Assembly (NCBI GenBank): GCA_963210315.1
Contig: OY723294.1
Span: 1-64,000, forward strand
Length of the DNA: 64,000 bases
DNA from: Rhynchopus euleeides
Taxonomy: Eukaryota > Euglenozoa > Diplonemea > Diplonemida > Diplonemidae
Direction of reading: 5' to 3'
The notes under the pieces are model-generated. The model did no database searches. It saw nothing but the letters and a program-made list of their open reading frames with translations, and was not told the DNA's origin. The first letter of the stretch is position 1, and each line of letters begins with the position of its first letter. Positions 13,378-23,933 of this stretch are shown piece after piece. A program made the position numbers and the translations under genes.

Positions 13378-16300
13378 CTAGCTACGATCACGCAGACGAT
13401 GCATGTCGGACCAGTATGGGGTACTCGTTTTGGGACTGAGATGCGCGTTTCCTTTGATGCACTGGTAGTGCACCACTTGCAGGTCGGGCATACACTTCAG
13501 GTGTCCGTTCCCGAGCCGCTTTCCACAGACGTCACACAGGCGCTCGTACTCCACCAGCACACTCCGGTCGAGCAGTGTTGCACGGTCCACCTCATGCTTG
13601 TGCAAATTGCTGGCCGCGAGCTGCTTGTGTATCTTGATCTCCTTGAGGGTTGAGGTTGTTTGACGAAATGCCTTCAGCAGGTAGGAGTGTATCAGCTCCA
13701 CGTCTGTGTCATCCGGCAGCAGCTTGAAGACCAGCATCGGGTTCAGGTTTCGACCGTGCTCCGAAAGCAGCTGCATTGCAAAGTCTGGATTCTCCTTCCG
13801 CGCTCCGGCTTTGCCTGTTCCCGGATACAGACACTGCTTCACGAGTTCGAAGAGGTATGTGTTGTGCCGGTGAATCCCCGTGAAGACGTTGCCGTGCTTG
13901 TCACCCTGCTCGTGGGATGTGTGGGCGCAAGTGGATACAAGATAACATACCACAGGCAACTTCTTCGTGTACATCGCAAAGAATTCTTCCGGCCGCGCGA
14001 CCGCCTCGTCGAGGCTAATCTTGGTCTCGTCTTCCTCGTCCTCTTCTTGTGTGTCCTCCACAGGCAACTCATTGGACGAGTCGCCGAGAGACACCTTGCG
14101 GACGGAGGCGTTGAAGAGGCCCGCTCGTTTGTATTTTTCGACATCTTCGATCCGCGCGCCGAAGACAGAAATCAAGTGCTTCTTCATCGCCTTCTTGTAC
14201 TGGTCCTTGCAGTAATTGACGGCACCCTCCTCATCCTTCTGTTCGTACAGGAGCACCCGCAGAGCAGCTTCGTGTTCTTCTGTGTACGAGTACAGGATGA
14301 CAAGCTCCTCCAACATTGGTGACCCGTGAACATGAGAGATGACCTTGATCGGGTCGTGGTACGGCTTCATCGAAGAGTACGAAGGGACTTTTGTCAAGAG
14401 TCGCGCCAGCTTTCGGCGCAAGGCGCCAAGCAGCCCGGCCTCGCGGCCCGCCTTGATTCCAGACACAGTGGGGCAGGTCTTCATCAACTTCTGAATGAAC
14501 TCGACGTAGATGAGCGCTAGACGCGTGTGGTGCTTTGGGTCTGTGCTTTGTTGTTCATCGATGAGAAACTCCAAGTATTGCATCACGACATCGTCGGGGT
14601 ACGGGGCAAGGATTGTCATCACTTTCGCCGGTTCGAGCGGTGGGTCGCGTGGGACCAGAAGAGCACTCACTGCGCGTGGGTCCTTCGACAGCACCCACGG
14701 AAGGTACTCCAGCACCAGGCCGCTTTCTTCTCCATGGCAATGCTGCAGAGCGAGGACAGTCTCAGCCACCCCTGCATTTGTGGACTCTTCTGCTGTGTCA
14801 GCTGTATCAGCTGTGCGGCCGCTCCCCAGCTCATACAGCATCTGCAGCGCGTCTGCAACGAGCCCGTTGTGCACCTTCAGCAGCGCCAGGCAGCGAAGCT
14901 TTTTCCGCGACTCAAGCTCCGCCGCACACGTTTCATATTCGAGAACGTTCCCGTCCTTCATGATCTCGAATAGAGCCGCATCAGCGTCGGGGGTGTTCTC
15001 CTTGAACAGCTCAAGGTACAGCAGCAGCATCGCCGTGTCGATGGCACGGTGCACATGCGACACGGCTTTCTCAGGGTCGGGATACAGGACGCGCACGTTC
15101 TCGAGGTATCGGTAGAGGGACATTTTTGCTGCGTCCATCTGCGCCTTCTTCTCTGTGACGGAGAGATGTGCCACCACATCACGCATGTTCCGCCTGTTCG
15201 ATGCGATGTTCTCTTGCTTCATGTACCTGTCACAGGGCGTGTGCACGATGCATGCGGTATCAATGTCAAGGTGCATACTTCCGAAGGGGGCCGTGCAGAC
15301 CGAATAGTGTGAGAATCTCACGTGCATCGAGATACTCGGGGTCGACCTCATGGCACTTGAGGAAGTGCCAGAAGGCCTCCTCCCACCGTCCTCCGTCAAA
15401 GTTGGCGAACCCAGCCTCCTTGTGGATGTGGCACTTGATCTGCTGCCCGACCAGAGAGAAATCTGCGTCTTCGTGCGTGCTCTGCAAGATTGCAAGTGCT
15501 GTTGCCACTGAGCCGGGAGATCCCTCTTTCGCCAGCTGTGTCAGCTGACGGACGAACGGCACCGGTGCGACGACATAGATGGTGTTGTTGGAGCACAGAA
15601 AGAGGCACCTCGATGTGTTCGACGCATTCGGGGGCAGGATCTGGCGGGCGAGATTGTTGGCCTCCCCCAAGTACACTGGCACCGACTTCGGGACCTTAAA
15701 ATCTTCGCGGTCCGACACCACCTTTACCTCATCGCGGTCAAGCAGTGTGTAGTATCCGAGCTTGTCGCTGGCGATGGAGATCAAATAGAATGGCTGCAAC
15801 CAGAAGATGCGGTTCGGAATGTCACCCCACTGCACCAGTGGTTGCAGGTCGTCACTCCCCCGGTACTGCAGTGTCCCTTCACCAGTGATGACACTGGTCT
15901 TCTTCCCAAACTGGAGGAACAACATGTGGCGCTGCTTCTGAGTGTTGATGCAGGCTTCAGCAAGGGATGTGCCGCGCCCCTTCCGCTCGATGACGCTCGT
16001 CGAGCCTTGTGCGAGGTCAACCATTTTGTATTCGTCCTTTGTGCAGACACACAGAAGCGACTCCATGAGGCTCATCGACACAACCTGGGCTTGCGAGTCC
16101 ACAGCGAGGAATCCTGCGTTGTTGCAGATCTCGTTGTCGACAAGTGGCGACACTGCTTCAGAGGTGAACCGGAAGAGAAAAATTTTCCGTTTCACAGCTG
16201 CAAAGAGCACGTGCTTCCCCCGAACCACGCCGCAACAGATGCTGGTGACACCCTTCAGCACGACCTTCTTGTCCTCCACGACATTCGAGATTTGTCTGAC

Positions 16301-16672
16301 GGTCTTGCGCTCCACATCAACTGAACACATACTCACGACACCGTCGCAAACAGCGAATAATCTCATGAGCTCTGCGTCCAAAGCCAAGTGCGTGATCGGC
16401 TTCTTCCCCATCTGCGCGCTGGTTTTTGGGATCAAGCGCCCGAGCTTTGGCTTCATGTCCAAACAGTCCTTCTCCCATCCGGGCTGAAGCGAGTAGCTGG
16501 CCCGGGGGTCCTGCGGACCCCCACTCATCTCGAGAAGGATGATGTACCCATCATCCCGTCCTGCCAGCAGCAGGGTCACGCCGCTTTTGACCCCAGCGAC
16601 ACAACATGTGAAGGCCGCTTGTTCGTCAGAGGCATAAACTGACCCGACCTCGACTGCCTTGTGCTGCGCCAT
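13378..16672 (-). CDS. VPS39: VPS39/TGFBRAP1-family HOPS/CORVET tethering subunit
   Basis: The model is a 1065-residue protein in three exons: 16672-15279, 15226-13951 and 13905-13378. Introns are 52 nt (15227-15278) and 45 nt (13906-13950), both starting GTATG and ending CAG. The 45-nt intron is in frame with no stop, so retention would add 15 residues. The N-terminal third is a citron-homology beta-propeller (GRDDGYIILLEM, then CTKDEYKMVDL). The middle is helical clathrin-type repeat. The C-terminus has the VPS39-type zinc finger, CDVCGKRL followed by VVHYQC, preceded by the conserved NPMLVFKLLPDD segment. Family members (HOPS Vps39, CORVET Vps3/TGFBRAP1) bind Rab GTPases and tether endosomes or lysosomes before fusion. 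I cannot tell Vps39 from Vps3. The first ATG inside the frame was taken; a GTG four codons upstream was ignored. Confidence 0.85.
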
Positions 16673-16773
16673 GCGGCGCACCACAGGCCCTGTGTTGTGG
16701 TGTGGTTGGTTCGAGCAGTGCCACTAACGCGAGCAAGAGGAAAGGCTGGGGGCTGGGGGGGGGGGGGGGGGGG
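16673..16773. other. Gene 5' flank ending in a poly(G) tract
   Basis: This is the short upstream flank of the VPS39-like gene. It ends in a G-rich stretch with an unbroken G run at about 16757-16775, which abuts the nested transposon cluster. Confidence 0.6.
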
Positions 16774-16878
16774 GCTAGGGGGGGTCAAATGGGGGCACGG
16801 TGGGATCTTGTAAATTTTACATGTAAAAATACTGATTTTTACATGTATTATACATGTATAATACTTGCATGTCAACTA

Positions 16879-17694
16879 CCGTAAACGGAAATATTGTGGA
16901 CCGTAATAAAGGTGAACCGTACTATAGGTGGACCGTAAAAAAGATGGAACAAATGGGATTTTTCCGGAACTTGGAACATTTTTACGGTCCACCTATTTTA
17001 CGGTTGGGATAGTGGACTTGGCGGTTTTTTTTACGAGTTCCTTCGTGACGAAGTCGCGAAGGAACCAAGGAAATCGTACGACTGAAGCTGCAGGATTAAC
17101 ACCACAGAGCCTCAGCACAGAGTGTGCGCTCACCATCGTCCGGGAACTGTTCTCCCACAGTTACTGCAGGGTGTACTACACTAAAGGAGTACGATTTCCC
17201 TGAATTTTCCGGGCACTGATTCACGAATTTACATCTGGAGGGAGCCCGGTGGTCTCAGCTTCTGTCTGCGCGCCCTGCCGTACTGTGGCTGCTTTTGTGG
17301 GCTCGTGCATCAGGTTCTACTTTTACTTCTACCGGAACGCTCCTTGCATGGTACTACACTTCTCGAGGTGTGGTGGTGGGTGAGTCTCGAGGTGAGTGGT
17401 GGTGATCGTGCCCTTTCCACACGCAGGGAGGACTTGCTTCTCTTGCTGGTGTTGGTTGCGGTGGTGGAGGGAGGGTCCAAAGCTGGGAGGTCGGGAGGCC
17501 TACGTGCGGGAGTCTGCGGCGTGGAGGCCGCAGTCCGCGCCCCGCAACCCACCAGCCCGCGGGCGAAAATCGCATTGTCTTTTCCATATGCAGTCCCAAT
17601 AAATAGTGGACCGTAAAAAAGATGGAACGTTTGGCCTTTTTTTGGGAACTTGGAACATTTTTACGGTCCACCCTTTTTCCGTTTACGGTATTAT
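16879..17694. mobile_element. MITE-like insert with TACCGTAAACGGAAA termini
   Basis: About 816 bp. The ends are inverted copies of TACCGTAAACGGAAA. Just inside each end lies a direct copy of a 68-bp hairpin unit (about 16926-16995 and 17606-17673) that opens GTGGACCGTAAAAAAGATGG and closes TTTTTACGGTCCACC. The interior (about 17000-17590) has no recognisable gene. I could not identify a superfamily. Confidence 0.65.
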
Positions 17695-17950
17695 ACATGT
17701 ATAATACATGTATATGCCTGAAATATACATGTAAAATACATGTATATCAAGTAAAAATACATGTATAATAGTTGCATGTCAACTATTATACATGTATTTT
17801 TACTTGATATACATGTATTTTACATGTATAATACTTGTCATGCAAGTATTATACATGTAAAATACTTGCATGACAAGTAAAATACTTGCATGCAAGTAAA
17901 ATACATGTATTTTACTTGCATGCAAGTATTTTACTTGTCATGCAAGTATT

Positions 17951-18299
17951 ATACCGTATACGTAAATATTATGGAACGTAAATATTATGGAACGGGCCCA
18001 TTTTTGCCCGGTCCGTTCCATAATATTTACGTTCCAAAATATTTACAGGGCCAGTTGGGGACTCAGTGGTGAGGATGGCTTGCCTCAGGAATCGCACGAA
18101 AAGTGCACGAGTAGGTCCCGTCAGGGACTCTGTATGCCGTCCGATCACCTGGTCCAAGTCCCCGAGTCGCAGAAAGCCCTGTAAATATTATGGAACGAAA
18201 AAAATCTGGAACGCCAACCCACCAGCGTTCCAAAATATTTACGTTCCATAATATTTACGTTCCATAATATTTACGTTCCAAAATATTTACGTATACGGT
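17951..18299. mobile_element. MITE-like insert with TACCGTATACGTAAATATT termini
   Basis: About 350 bp. Terminal inverted repeats read TACCGTATACGTAAATATT, with further inverted copies of TAAATATTATGGAACG and CGTTCCATAATATTTAC inside. A short GC-rich core at about 18040-18180 is unique. The TACCGTA start resembles that of the 16879-17694 insert, so the two may be related. Confidence 0.6.
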
Positions 18300-18586
18300 A
18301 CATGTATTTTACTTGTCGTGCAAGTATTTTACATGTATAATACTTGCATGACAAGTATTATACATGTAAAATACATGTATATCAAGTAAAAATACATGTA
18401 TAATAGTTGACATGCAACTATTATACATGTATTTTTGCTTGATATACATGTATTTTACATGTATATTTCAGGCATTTACATGTATTATACATGTATAATA
18501 GTTGTCATGCAAGTATTATACATGTATAATACATGTAAAAATCGGTATTTTTACATGTAAAATTTACAAGATCCCACCGTGGGTGA

Positions 18587-19686
18587 CAAACACGATTTTT
18601 CAAAAAACCGGCGCAGAGGCCCCAAAGCCCCCGTAAACCCTCCAAAACCCCCCAGATCGGTCCGGAAACCCATCGAACCCCACTTTTCCACCATTCCGGG
18701 CACCTCAGGTGCCCGAATTGGGGTACCTAAATTTTGTGCCACCGTTTGGTACCGTACAGTGCCACTGTGTGGGAGGTTGGAAAAGAAAATGCCCCAACAC
18801 ACCACATCTGAGGGTTGCAATGCATGTTGCTTGCCAACCACGTCATCCGGTGGGTGTCAGGCGCTATGTAGGTGGCATTAGCCAGGTCTTCGATGTGTTC
18901 TGGCTTGTATATGTACCTCCCTGCCACCATGCACCGGGAGGCTGCCTGTAGGTACGGAACAGTCCAGATGGTCGTGTGATTCCTGTGCAGCAGTGCTCCA
19001 CAACCGGGATGTGTTGACAACGACTGTTGCAACACGAGCTGTACATTCCGGGAACACATGAAGTGCGCTGTCGTGGTACCCATTGTGCCAGAATTGGTAG
19101 TTGCTGCGGTCTACTTTGCCTGGCCCAAGAGCACTGGTACTGAACGGTGCAATATGCGTGGCGAGGTGAATACTACGGAAGCGCGCAAAGTCAATACAGC
19201 TCTCGGATGGCGGGTGGTGGTGCCACTAGTGTGTGACGTTCACTCGAGGATACAACGCATCACAATGAATCAGCAACCGTGGACCGAGTACAATACGCTC
19301 TCTGTGGCTGGTGTGGGGGACAAAGGCAGTGCCTGTGCCGCAGGCAGGGAGGTATATATACAAGCCAGAACACATCGAAGACCTGGCTAATGCCACCTAC
19401 ATAGCGCCTGACACCCACCGGATGACGTGGTTGGCAAGCAACATGCATTGCAACCCTCAGATGTGGTGTGTTGGGGCATTTTCTTTTCCAACCTCCCACA
19501 CAGTGGCACTGTACGGTACCAAACGGTGGCACAAAATTTAGGTACCCCAATTCGGGCACCTGAGGTGCCCGGAATGGTGGAAAAGTGGGGTTCGATGGGT
19601 TTCCGGACCGATCTGGGGGGGTTTGGAGGGTTTACGGGGGCTTTGGGGCCTCTGCGCCGGTTTTTTGAAAAATCGTGTTTGTCCAC
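18587..19686. mobile_element. Foldback-type DNA element with about 340-bp terminal inverted repeats
   Basis: The left arm at about 18587-18925 and the right arm at about 19343-19686 are near-perfect inverted copies, beginning GACAAACACGATTTTTCAAA and including CACCTCAGGTGCCCGAATTG and TGGGTGTCAGGCGC. A spacer of about 420 bp lies between them and has no convincing gene. The frames of 76-118 codons seen on both strands are the arms translated. The very high arm identity suggests recent insertion or ongoing gene conversion. Confidence 0.8.
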
Positions 19687-19718
19687 GTAAAAGGGTGGCA
19701 TTTGACCCCCCCTAGCCT

Positions 19719-20103
19719 AGGGGGGGGGGGGGGGGGGGTGATGACCGGGGGGAGCGGGGTGGGAGCTGATCAAGGCGTTGATTATCTCAGTTCTTGTTTT
19801 CCGTACCCGATTCCCGGTCCCGATTCAAGAGGAAAATGCGGACGCCCCCTCCCTCGAAGGCAGCAGAAACAAGTCCCCTGGCGATTGAGGCTCACCATTG
19901 AGACAGGCCCAAACGTTGCAAAGAAGGGAAATCCACCTTCGATTTGTGTGACCCCGCCCTCGGTGGACAGAAAGACTGGTGTGGGACGGAAGGACACTCT
20001 GTGCCAGGCACGCTGACACGGTTAGCGACGTAATGGAAGAATGGAAGGCGCAATTGACATGGAATGTTCCGTGTAAGCCGAGTGGAGAGACGGGCGAAAG
20101 TGA
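19719..20103. other. Flank between the nested element and the ankyrin gene
   Basis: The stretch starts with the right half of the split poly(G) tract (about 19718-19737). The rest is ordinary intergenic sequence and would be the 3' flank of the ankyrin gene. I see no gene or structured RNA in it. Confidence 0.5.
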
Positions 20104-20952
20104 TCACGCTCTCTCCGCTGGCGGATACTTGCTGACCAGATCCTTCAGCGCATCCAGCTTCTCCCAGTCTTCTGCTGCAGCTAACACTGCCGGCATGTCG
20201 ACCGTGTTGGCACCGCGCTCAAGGAGAAGAGTCATCAGTTCGAGATCATCTGCTCTGTGCACCAGGGCAAGTTGAAATGCAGATCGGCCGTCTTCAGTGC
20301 AGGCGTTCACATCGACACCGCCATCGAGGAGTGCGGAGCACGTGTCGCTTGATACACCGCCCACCACCCCGATGTGCAGTGTCGTCGCGTGCAGCGTGTT
20401 GTTAACCTTCGGGTCGGCCCCGTGTGCCAGCAGAAACCCGATCATGCCGTCCAAACCGCGCGAGGCTGCATACGTCAGTGGTGTTTCGCCTTCCTCGTCA
20501 TACCGATCAAGCTCAGCACCACCTTCGATCAGAGCCCGTGCAGCAGGAACATTTCCGGACACTGAAGCAACTTCCAGAAATGTCTGACTGGGAAAGGACA
20601 CAGGTAACAGATGGATGAGATCGCAAATATCATCTGTGATATCTCCCGTGTCGCACCAATCCTCCAATTTGGAGTATGCGGACCGAGCCGAGTAGATCTG
20701 CACCTTCTTCAGCTTCTCGAGTGCAAGGAATCGTTGGCTCGGAAGCACCTGCACGTTGTCCCCGCCAGCGATGCCGGTTCCCCCGAGGGTCGAGTTCACG
20801 TCAGTCAGATCGCTCTCGCCGAGGCGGAGGTGAAACGTGTCACTCTCCAGGCCCAGCACTGATTGTGCCGCATCGTACAGCTCCTTCACTGTGGCAGCCT
20901 CGTTCAGGCTGACGGTTGCCACCGTGTCATTGTGGCACAAGCTCACGTTCAT
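20104..20952 (-). CDS. Ubiquitin-like N-terminus plus ankyrin repeats
   Basis: A single-exon gene of 282 residues, start ATG at 20952. Residues 1-80 look like a beta-grasp (ubiquitin-like) module: MNVSLCHNDTVATVSL, then VKELYDAAQ and a closing GIAGGDNVQVLP. From about 110 to 270 there are about four ankyrin repeats, including GETPLTYAASRGLDGMIGFL and LLDGGVDVNACTEDGRSAFQ. Ankyrin stacks bind partner proteins; the substrate cannot be deduced. The WD40 gene at 59629-60768 starts with a comparable module (M-x-VS...TV...L...A), which suggests a shared N-terminal cassette. No intron or signal peptide is seen. Confidence 0.75.
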   Translation of the reverse strand: MNVSLCHNDTVATVSLNEAATVKELYDAAQSVLGLESDTFHLRLGESDLTDVNSTLGGTGIAGGDNVQVLPSQRFLALEKLKKVQIYSARSAYSKLEDWCDTGDITDDICDLIHLLPVSFPSQTFLEVASVSGNVPAARALIEGGAELDRYDEEGETPLTYAASRGLDGMIGFLLAHGADPKVNNTLHATTLHIGVVGGVSSDTCSALLDGGVDVNACTEDGRSAFQLALVHRADDLELMTLLLERGANTVDMPAVLAAAEDWEKLDALKDLVSKYPPAERA

Positions 20953-21211
20953 GGTGTGGTCCTGGGGTGGGCTGTGGGTGACAATCCCACAAATGGAACG
21001 CGGAGCTGTGGCAGAAGCTGGGGCAGAGAAGGATTGCTTGCAGTCTTTTCTTCAGGATCCCCCACCCTGCCTGGCAAGGCAGGTGGCAAGCCGATATCAG
21101 GCAGGCACTGAAAGTCACTTGAAACAAAACACTGATACTGCTAACTTGGAAGCAGGCAGACAAGAGAAAGGCAACAAAAACATCAAATCCGGCTCATCCA
21201 GCAAATTCGGC

Positions 21212-22186
21212 CTAGGCTGTCTGCATGGCACGTCGCGGCTGGCGCAGGCGGCGGCGCTGCTCTGTGACGGCTGAGACACGGCTGTCGGAGAGCATCAAGC
21301 CGATGGCACACAGCGACAGGCCGCTCCCAGACGGGCTCCCACCCCGCGCGATGTCCTCGTAGAGCTTCTGTTTGAACATCGCTGTCTTGGAGGACGGCCG
21401 CTTCTTCTCGACAACCTTCGCTGCTGCTTTCCGTGCAGGCCGAGGCTGCACCTCCTGCTCTTGACCTGGCGCCTTGAGGATTCCGTTTGCTTTGGGAGCA
21501 CACCGGCCAGAGTACACAGCTGGTTCGCCTGATTCGAACTCGGGCTGACCGAAGGTGAGACGGCGCGGGGCAGAGGCAGGTGCAGGCATCGCACGGCGCA
21601 CTTCGCAGTCGAAGACACATCGTTGCAGCGAAGCGTTGGAGGGGTGCGAGAGACTGAGGGCGTTGCGGTAGGTGTTGTGCAGCACTGCCTTCTCGTCCAG
21701 CGTAGGGCTTGACTGCTCGGCGTGTGACACGGTGAGGGTGCCGATGCGTTTGGAGAGCGCCCGCAGCTGCCGGGTGAAGTGGGGTTTGATTTTCATCGGT
21801 GGATGTGCGACAGAGAGGTACGACATGGCACTGTCGTAGCTGAACCTATACTTCGTGATGAGGTACGCGACGGCTGCCATGCAGCAGCGGTTCACCCCAT
21901 GCACAGAGTGGATCAGGACACACTCTCCCTTCTCACTGCAGCTGTCGATGAACTCACGAATCTGGCGGCAGGTGGCACTCTCGATCGCCGTCACGCCAGG
22001 AGCATCCCGCCAGTGTAGCGTCAGGTATCGGATGCCGCATGTGTGGAAAAGGTTGCCTGTCTCTGAAGCAGCGCAGTTGATGATGTGTGTAACTTTGTTC
22101 ATTGAAATGAACGACGGGTCGCGCGATGCAGCCGCATTCCCGACAAACACACCATCTTTGACTCGGACTGCCAAGAGGGGCTGCAT
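21212..22186 (-). CDS. Dual-specificity-phosphatase-like protein with Ser at the catalytic Cys position
   Basis: 324 residues from the ATG at 22186. Residues 8-150 form a DSP fold: DGVFVGNAAA, THIINCAA, then the P-loop region CVLIHSVHGVNRC. The canonical signature is HCxxGxxR. Here His93 and Arg100 are present but position 94 is Ser instead of Cys, so ordinary phosphocysteine chemistry is unlikely and a STYX-like binding role is more probable (inference). Residues 180-324 are a basic, low-complexity tail. Upstream, CTTCTACAACAG at about 22243 is a reasonable 3' splice acceptor, so trans-splicing or an upstream exon is possible and the start is not certain. Confidence 0.75.
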   Translation of the reverse strand: MQPLLAVRVKDGVFVGNAAASRDPSFISMNKVTHIINCAASETGNLFHTCGIRYLTLHWRDAPGVTAIESATCRQIREFIDSCSEKGECVLIHSVHGVNRCCMAAVAYLITKYRFSYDSAMSYLSVAHPPMKIKPHFTRQLRALSKRIGTLTVSHAEQSSPTLDEKAVLHNTYRNALSLSHPSNASLQRCVFDCEVRRAMPAPASAPRRLTFGQPEFESGEPAVYSGRCAPKANGILKAPGQEQEVQPRPARKAAAKVVEKKRPSSKTAMFKQKLYEDIARGGSPSGSGLSLCAIGLMLSDSRVSAVTEQRRRLRQPRRAMQTA

Positions 22187-22481
22187 CTCGTGCAGCCCCC
22201 GTGTAATGTTCGCCACACAGCAGCGGATTGTGTAAATGGCCACCTGTTGTAGAAGTGTGCCGTGGTGCGTGGGGGCGGGGGGGCTCGAGAATGTGAACGC
22301 GAGGGGGCAAGCGGGCCTTCCATCGCGTCGTTTAGCGGGCTCTCTCCGACACCGTCCTGAGGGACAGCAAACCTCACCCAGAACCCCCTCCCCCTCCCCT
22401 GAGACCTGCATGTGCAGCCCATGCCATGCAAGGAATCACATTGCACCCCAACACCAGAGGCCAGGCCTTTGCAAGGCTAAT

Positions 22482-23116
22482 CTATGCCTGGCGGCTACGT
22501 TTGTTGCACGGCTCATCCTCCCCGCCGTTTTGCCCCTCCTCCTCCTCATCTTCCTCCTCCTCTTCGTCGTCATCATCGGCTGGTGTGGGTGGAGGCAGGC
22601 CCAACATCATCGCGAGACCAGCAGCAGCGGCTGCACCCCCTTCATCAGCGTCCTCCTCTGCATCTGGTGCAACCACGTCTTGCACCCGCCCCGAGTCGAC
22701 CGTGTCCCATTCCTCGGCTTCTTCGGCAGGAAGTAAGGAGACGTACATCCATGCCTCTGACGTCTTGCCGGAGGCACTCACTTGCACCTTCTCGCGCAAC
22801 GCCTTTGGCTCATCCCCGCCGACTTTTTCCATCGTGTCGAAGGTCTGGAGGGTTTCATCCGACACTTCGTAGAGCTGTGGGTTGGGGATGGGGTGCATGT
22901 TCGTCAACTCCCATGACATGGCATGTCCAGAAAATGAATGCATACCTCCCCGCTCACCACGGAGGTGTCGCCGCGCAGCACGCGCACCTCTCCGTCACAG
23001 TGGACCAGGCGCCACTTTGTGGCTGTCTCTGCGGCTCCCACCTGAGTGCAGCTTTGCAGGAAGAGGTTATTCGTGTAACCCGACTGCATGGTGTCGAACA
23101 CGAAGAGTGTAGACAT
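22482..23116 (-). CDS. Gamma-glutamylcyclotransferase-like (AIG2/GGCT fold) protein with acidic tail
   Basis: Two exons, 23116-22946 and 22874-22482, joined across a 71-nt GTATG...CACAG intron (22875-22945), give 187 residues. The fold signature is clear: LFVFDTMQSGYTN at the start, then SGE at the exon end joined to LYEVSDETL, followed by TFDTMEKVGG. The Glu of the last motif (about residue 73) matches the catalytic Glu of the family. The usual YGTL substrate loop reads FDTM here, so activity may differ. The family releases 5-oxoproline from gamma-glutamyl amino acids or isopeptides. The last 50 residues are a run of Asp/Glu followed by a short basic end, not a usual family feature. The VIPER-type element sits about 180 bp upstream of the start. 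Confidence 0.7.
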
Positions 23117-23296
23117 GCTGCCCGCGGAGGCCGCAGCGGCAGGCGAGCCTGTGTGCGGTCTGGATCGGTCGCATCGAAACAACTGCCAAGGTGGGGGAGG
23201 GGGGGCGGCGAGAGCTCAAAAGCAAGGAAGGGAAAGGGGGTGGGTGCCTGCCTGGGGCTCGCTTCGTCGCATGACTTTAAGTTTTCGTTTTTTTTT

Positions 23297-23412
23297 TTAC
23301 GCACACGACTTTCGCGCGGAAAGTGTCATTCAGCTCTGCCAAACGTGCTCTACACACCACCCCCTTCATCAGGCAAGTGGGTTTGTAAGTGTGTGTGGAA
23401 GCGTCAACGCAT
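23297..23412 (+). repeat. Left A1 repeat of the YR retroelement
   Basis: A 116-bp segment from TTACGCACACGACTTTCGCG to AAGCGTCAACGCAT. It recurs without visible change at 28003-28118 (A2). Split repeats of this kind are known in Ngaro and VIPER elements, where the recombinase is thought to integrate a circular copy. Confidence 0.85.
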
Positions 23413-23458
23413 ATTTATTTTTAGTGAGAAGAGTCAGAAGCAGCGAAAAGGGACGAGC

Positions 23459-23905
23459 GGAGCCGCCAAAGCGCGTGAACAAAAGCAGCGGGGACGCGTG
23501 TGTTTTACAGGAGCAGCGGGGTGAAGGAACAGCGGTGGTGAAGGATAGCAGAGCGGGTGTGTTTTGAAGGGTCGCCAAAGCGCGTGAACAAAAGCAGCGG
23601 GGACGCGTGTGTTTTACAGGAGCAGCGGGGTGAAGGACCAGCGGTGGTGAAGGACAGCAGAGCGGGTGTGTTTTTGAAGGGCCGCCAAAGCGCGTGAACA
23701 AAAGCAGCGGGGACGCGTGTGTTTTACAGGACCGCCAAAGCGCGTGAACAAAAGCATCGGGGACGCGTGTGTTTTACAGGAGCAGCGGGGTGAAGGACCA
23801 GCGGTGGTGACGGACAGCAGAGCGTGTGTGTTTTACAGGGGCGCCAAAGCGCGTGAACAAAAGCAGCGGGGTGAAGGACCAGCGGGTGTGAAGGACAGCT
23901 AGAGG
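23459..23905 (+). repeat. Leader tandem repeats (about 110-bp units) in the YR retroelement
   Basis: Four to five tandem copies, some shortened, of a unit of about 110 bp. Each contains GCCAAAGCGCGTGAACAAAA, GACGCGTGTGTTTTACAGG and GAAGGACAGCAGAGCGGGTG. They sit between the A1 repeat and the first open frame, in what would be the leader or promoter region. Confidence 0.8.
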
Positions 23906-23933
23906 CGTACGACAAGCAGAGTAGTGAGGAAAG

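Larger units (their letters stand above)
16790..18586. repeat. Palindromic AT-rich element built of TACATGTA motifs
   Basis: Left and right ends are inverted copies of CACGGTGGGATCTTGTAAAT followed by TTTACATGTAAAAATAC. The arms (16808-16878, 17695-17951 and 18300-18585) consist almost wholly of self-complementary runs such as TATACATGTATA and GTATTATACATG. Two further inverted-repeat elements interrupt the arms (16879-17694 and 17951-18299). Such arms should form strong cruciforms or hairpins. There is no coding sequence. Confidence 0.75.
16774..19718. mobile_element. Composite nested inverted-repeat element inserted in a poly(G) tract
   Basis: The outer ends are inverted copies of CTAGGGGGGGTCAAATG (left at about 16775, right at about 19700-19716). 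A plus-strand G run borders both sides (before 16775 and after 19718), as expected if a single G tract was split by insertion. Inside lie two large palindromic parts: 16790-18586, whose ends are inverted copies of the CACGGTGGGATCTTGTAAAT segment, and 18587-19686. No transposase frame is present, so it is non-autonomous. It separates the VPS39-like gene from the ankyrin gene. Confidence 0.7.

Noticed and set aside
18551-19690. Minus- and plus-strand frames of 76-118 codons in the 18.6-19.7 kb region as genes
   Set aside because: The same protein text appears on both strands because it is the translated inverted arms of a foldback element.
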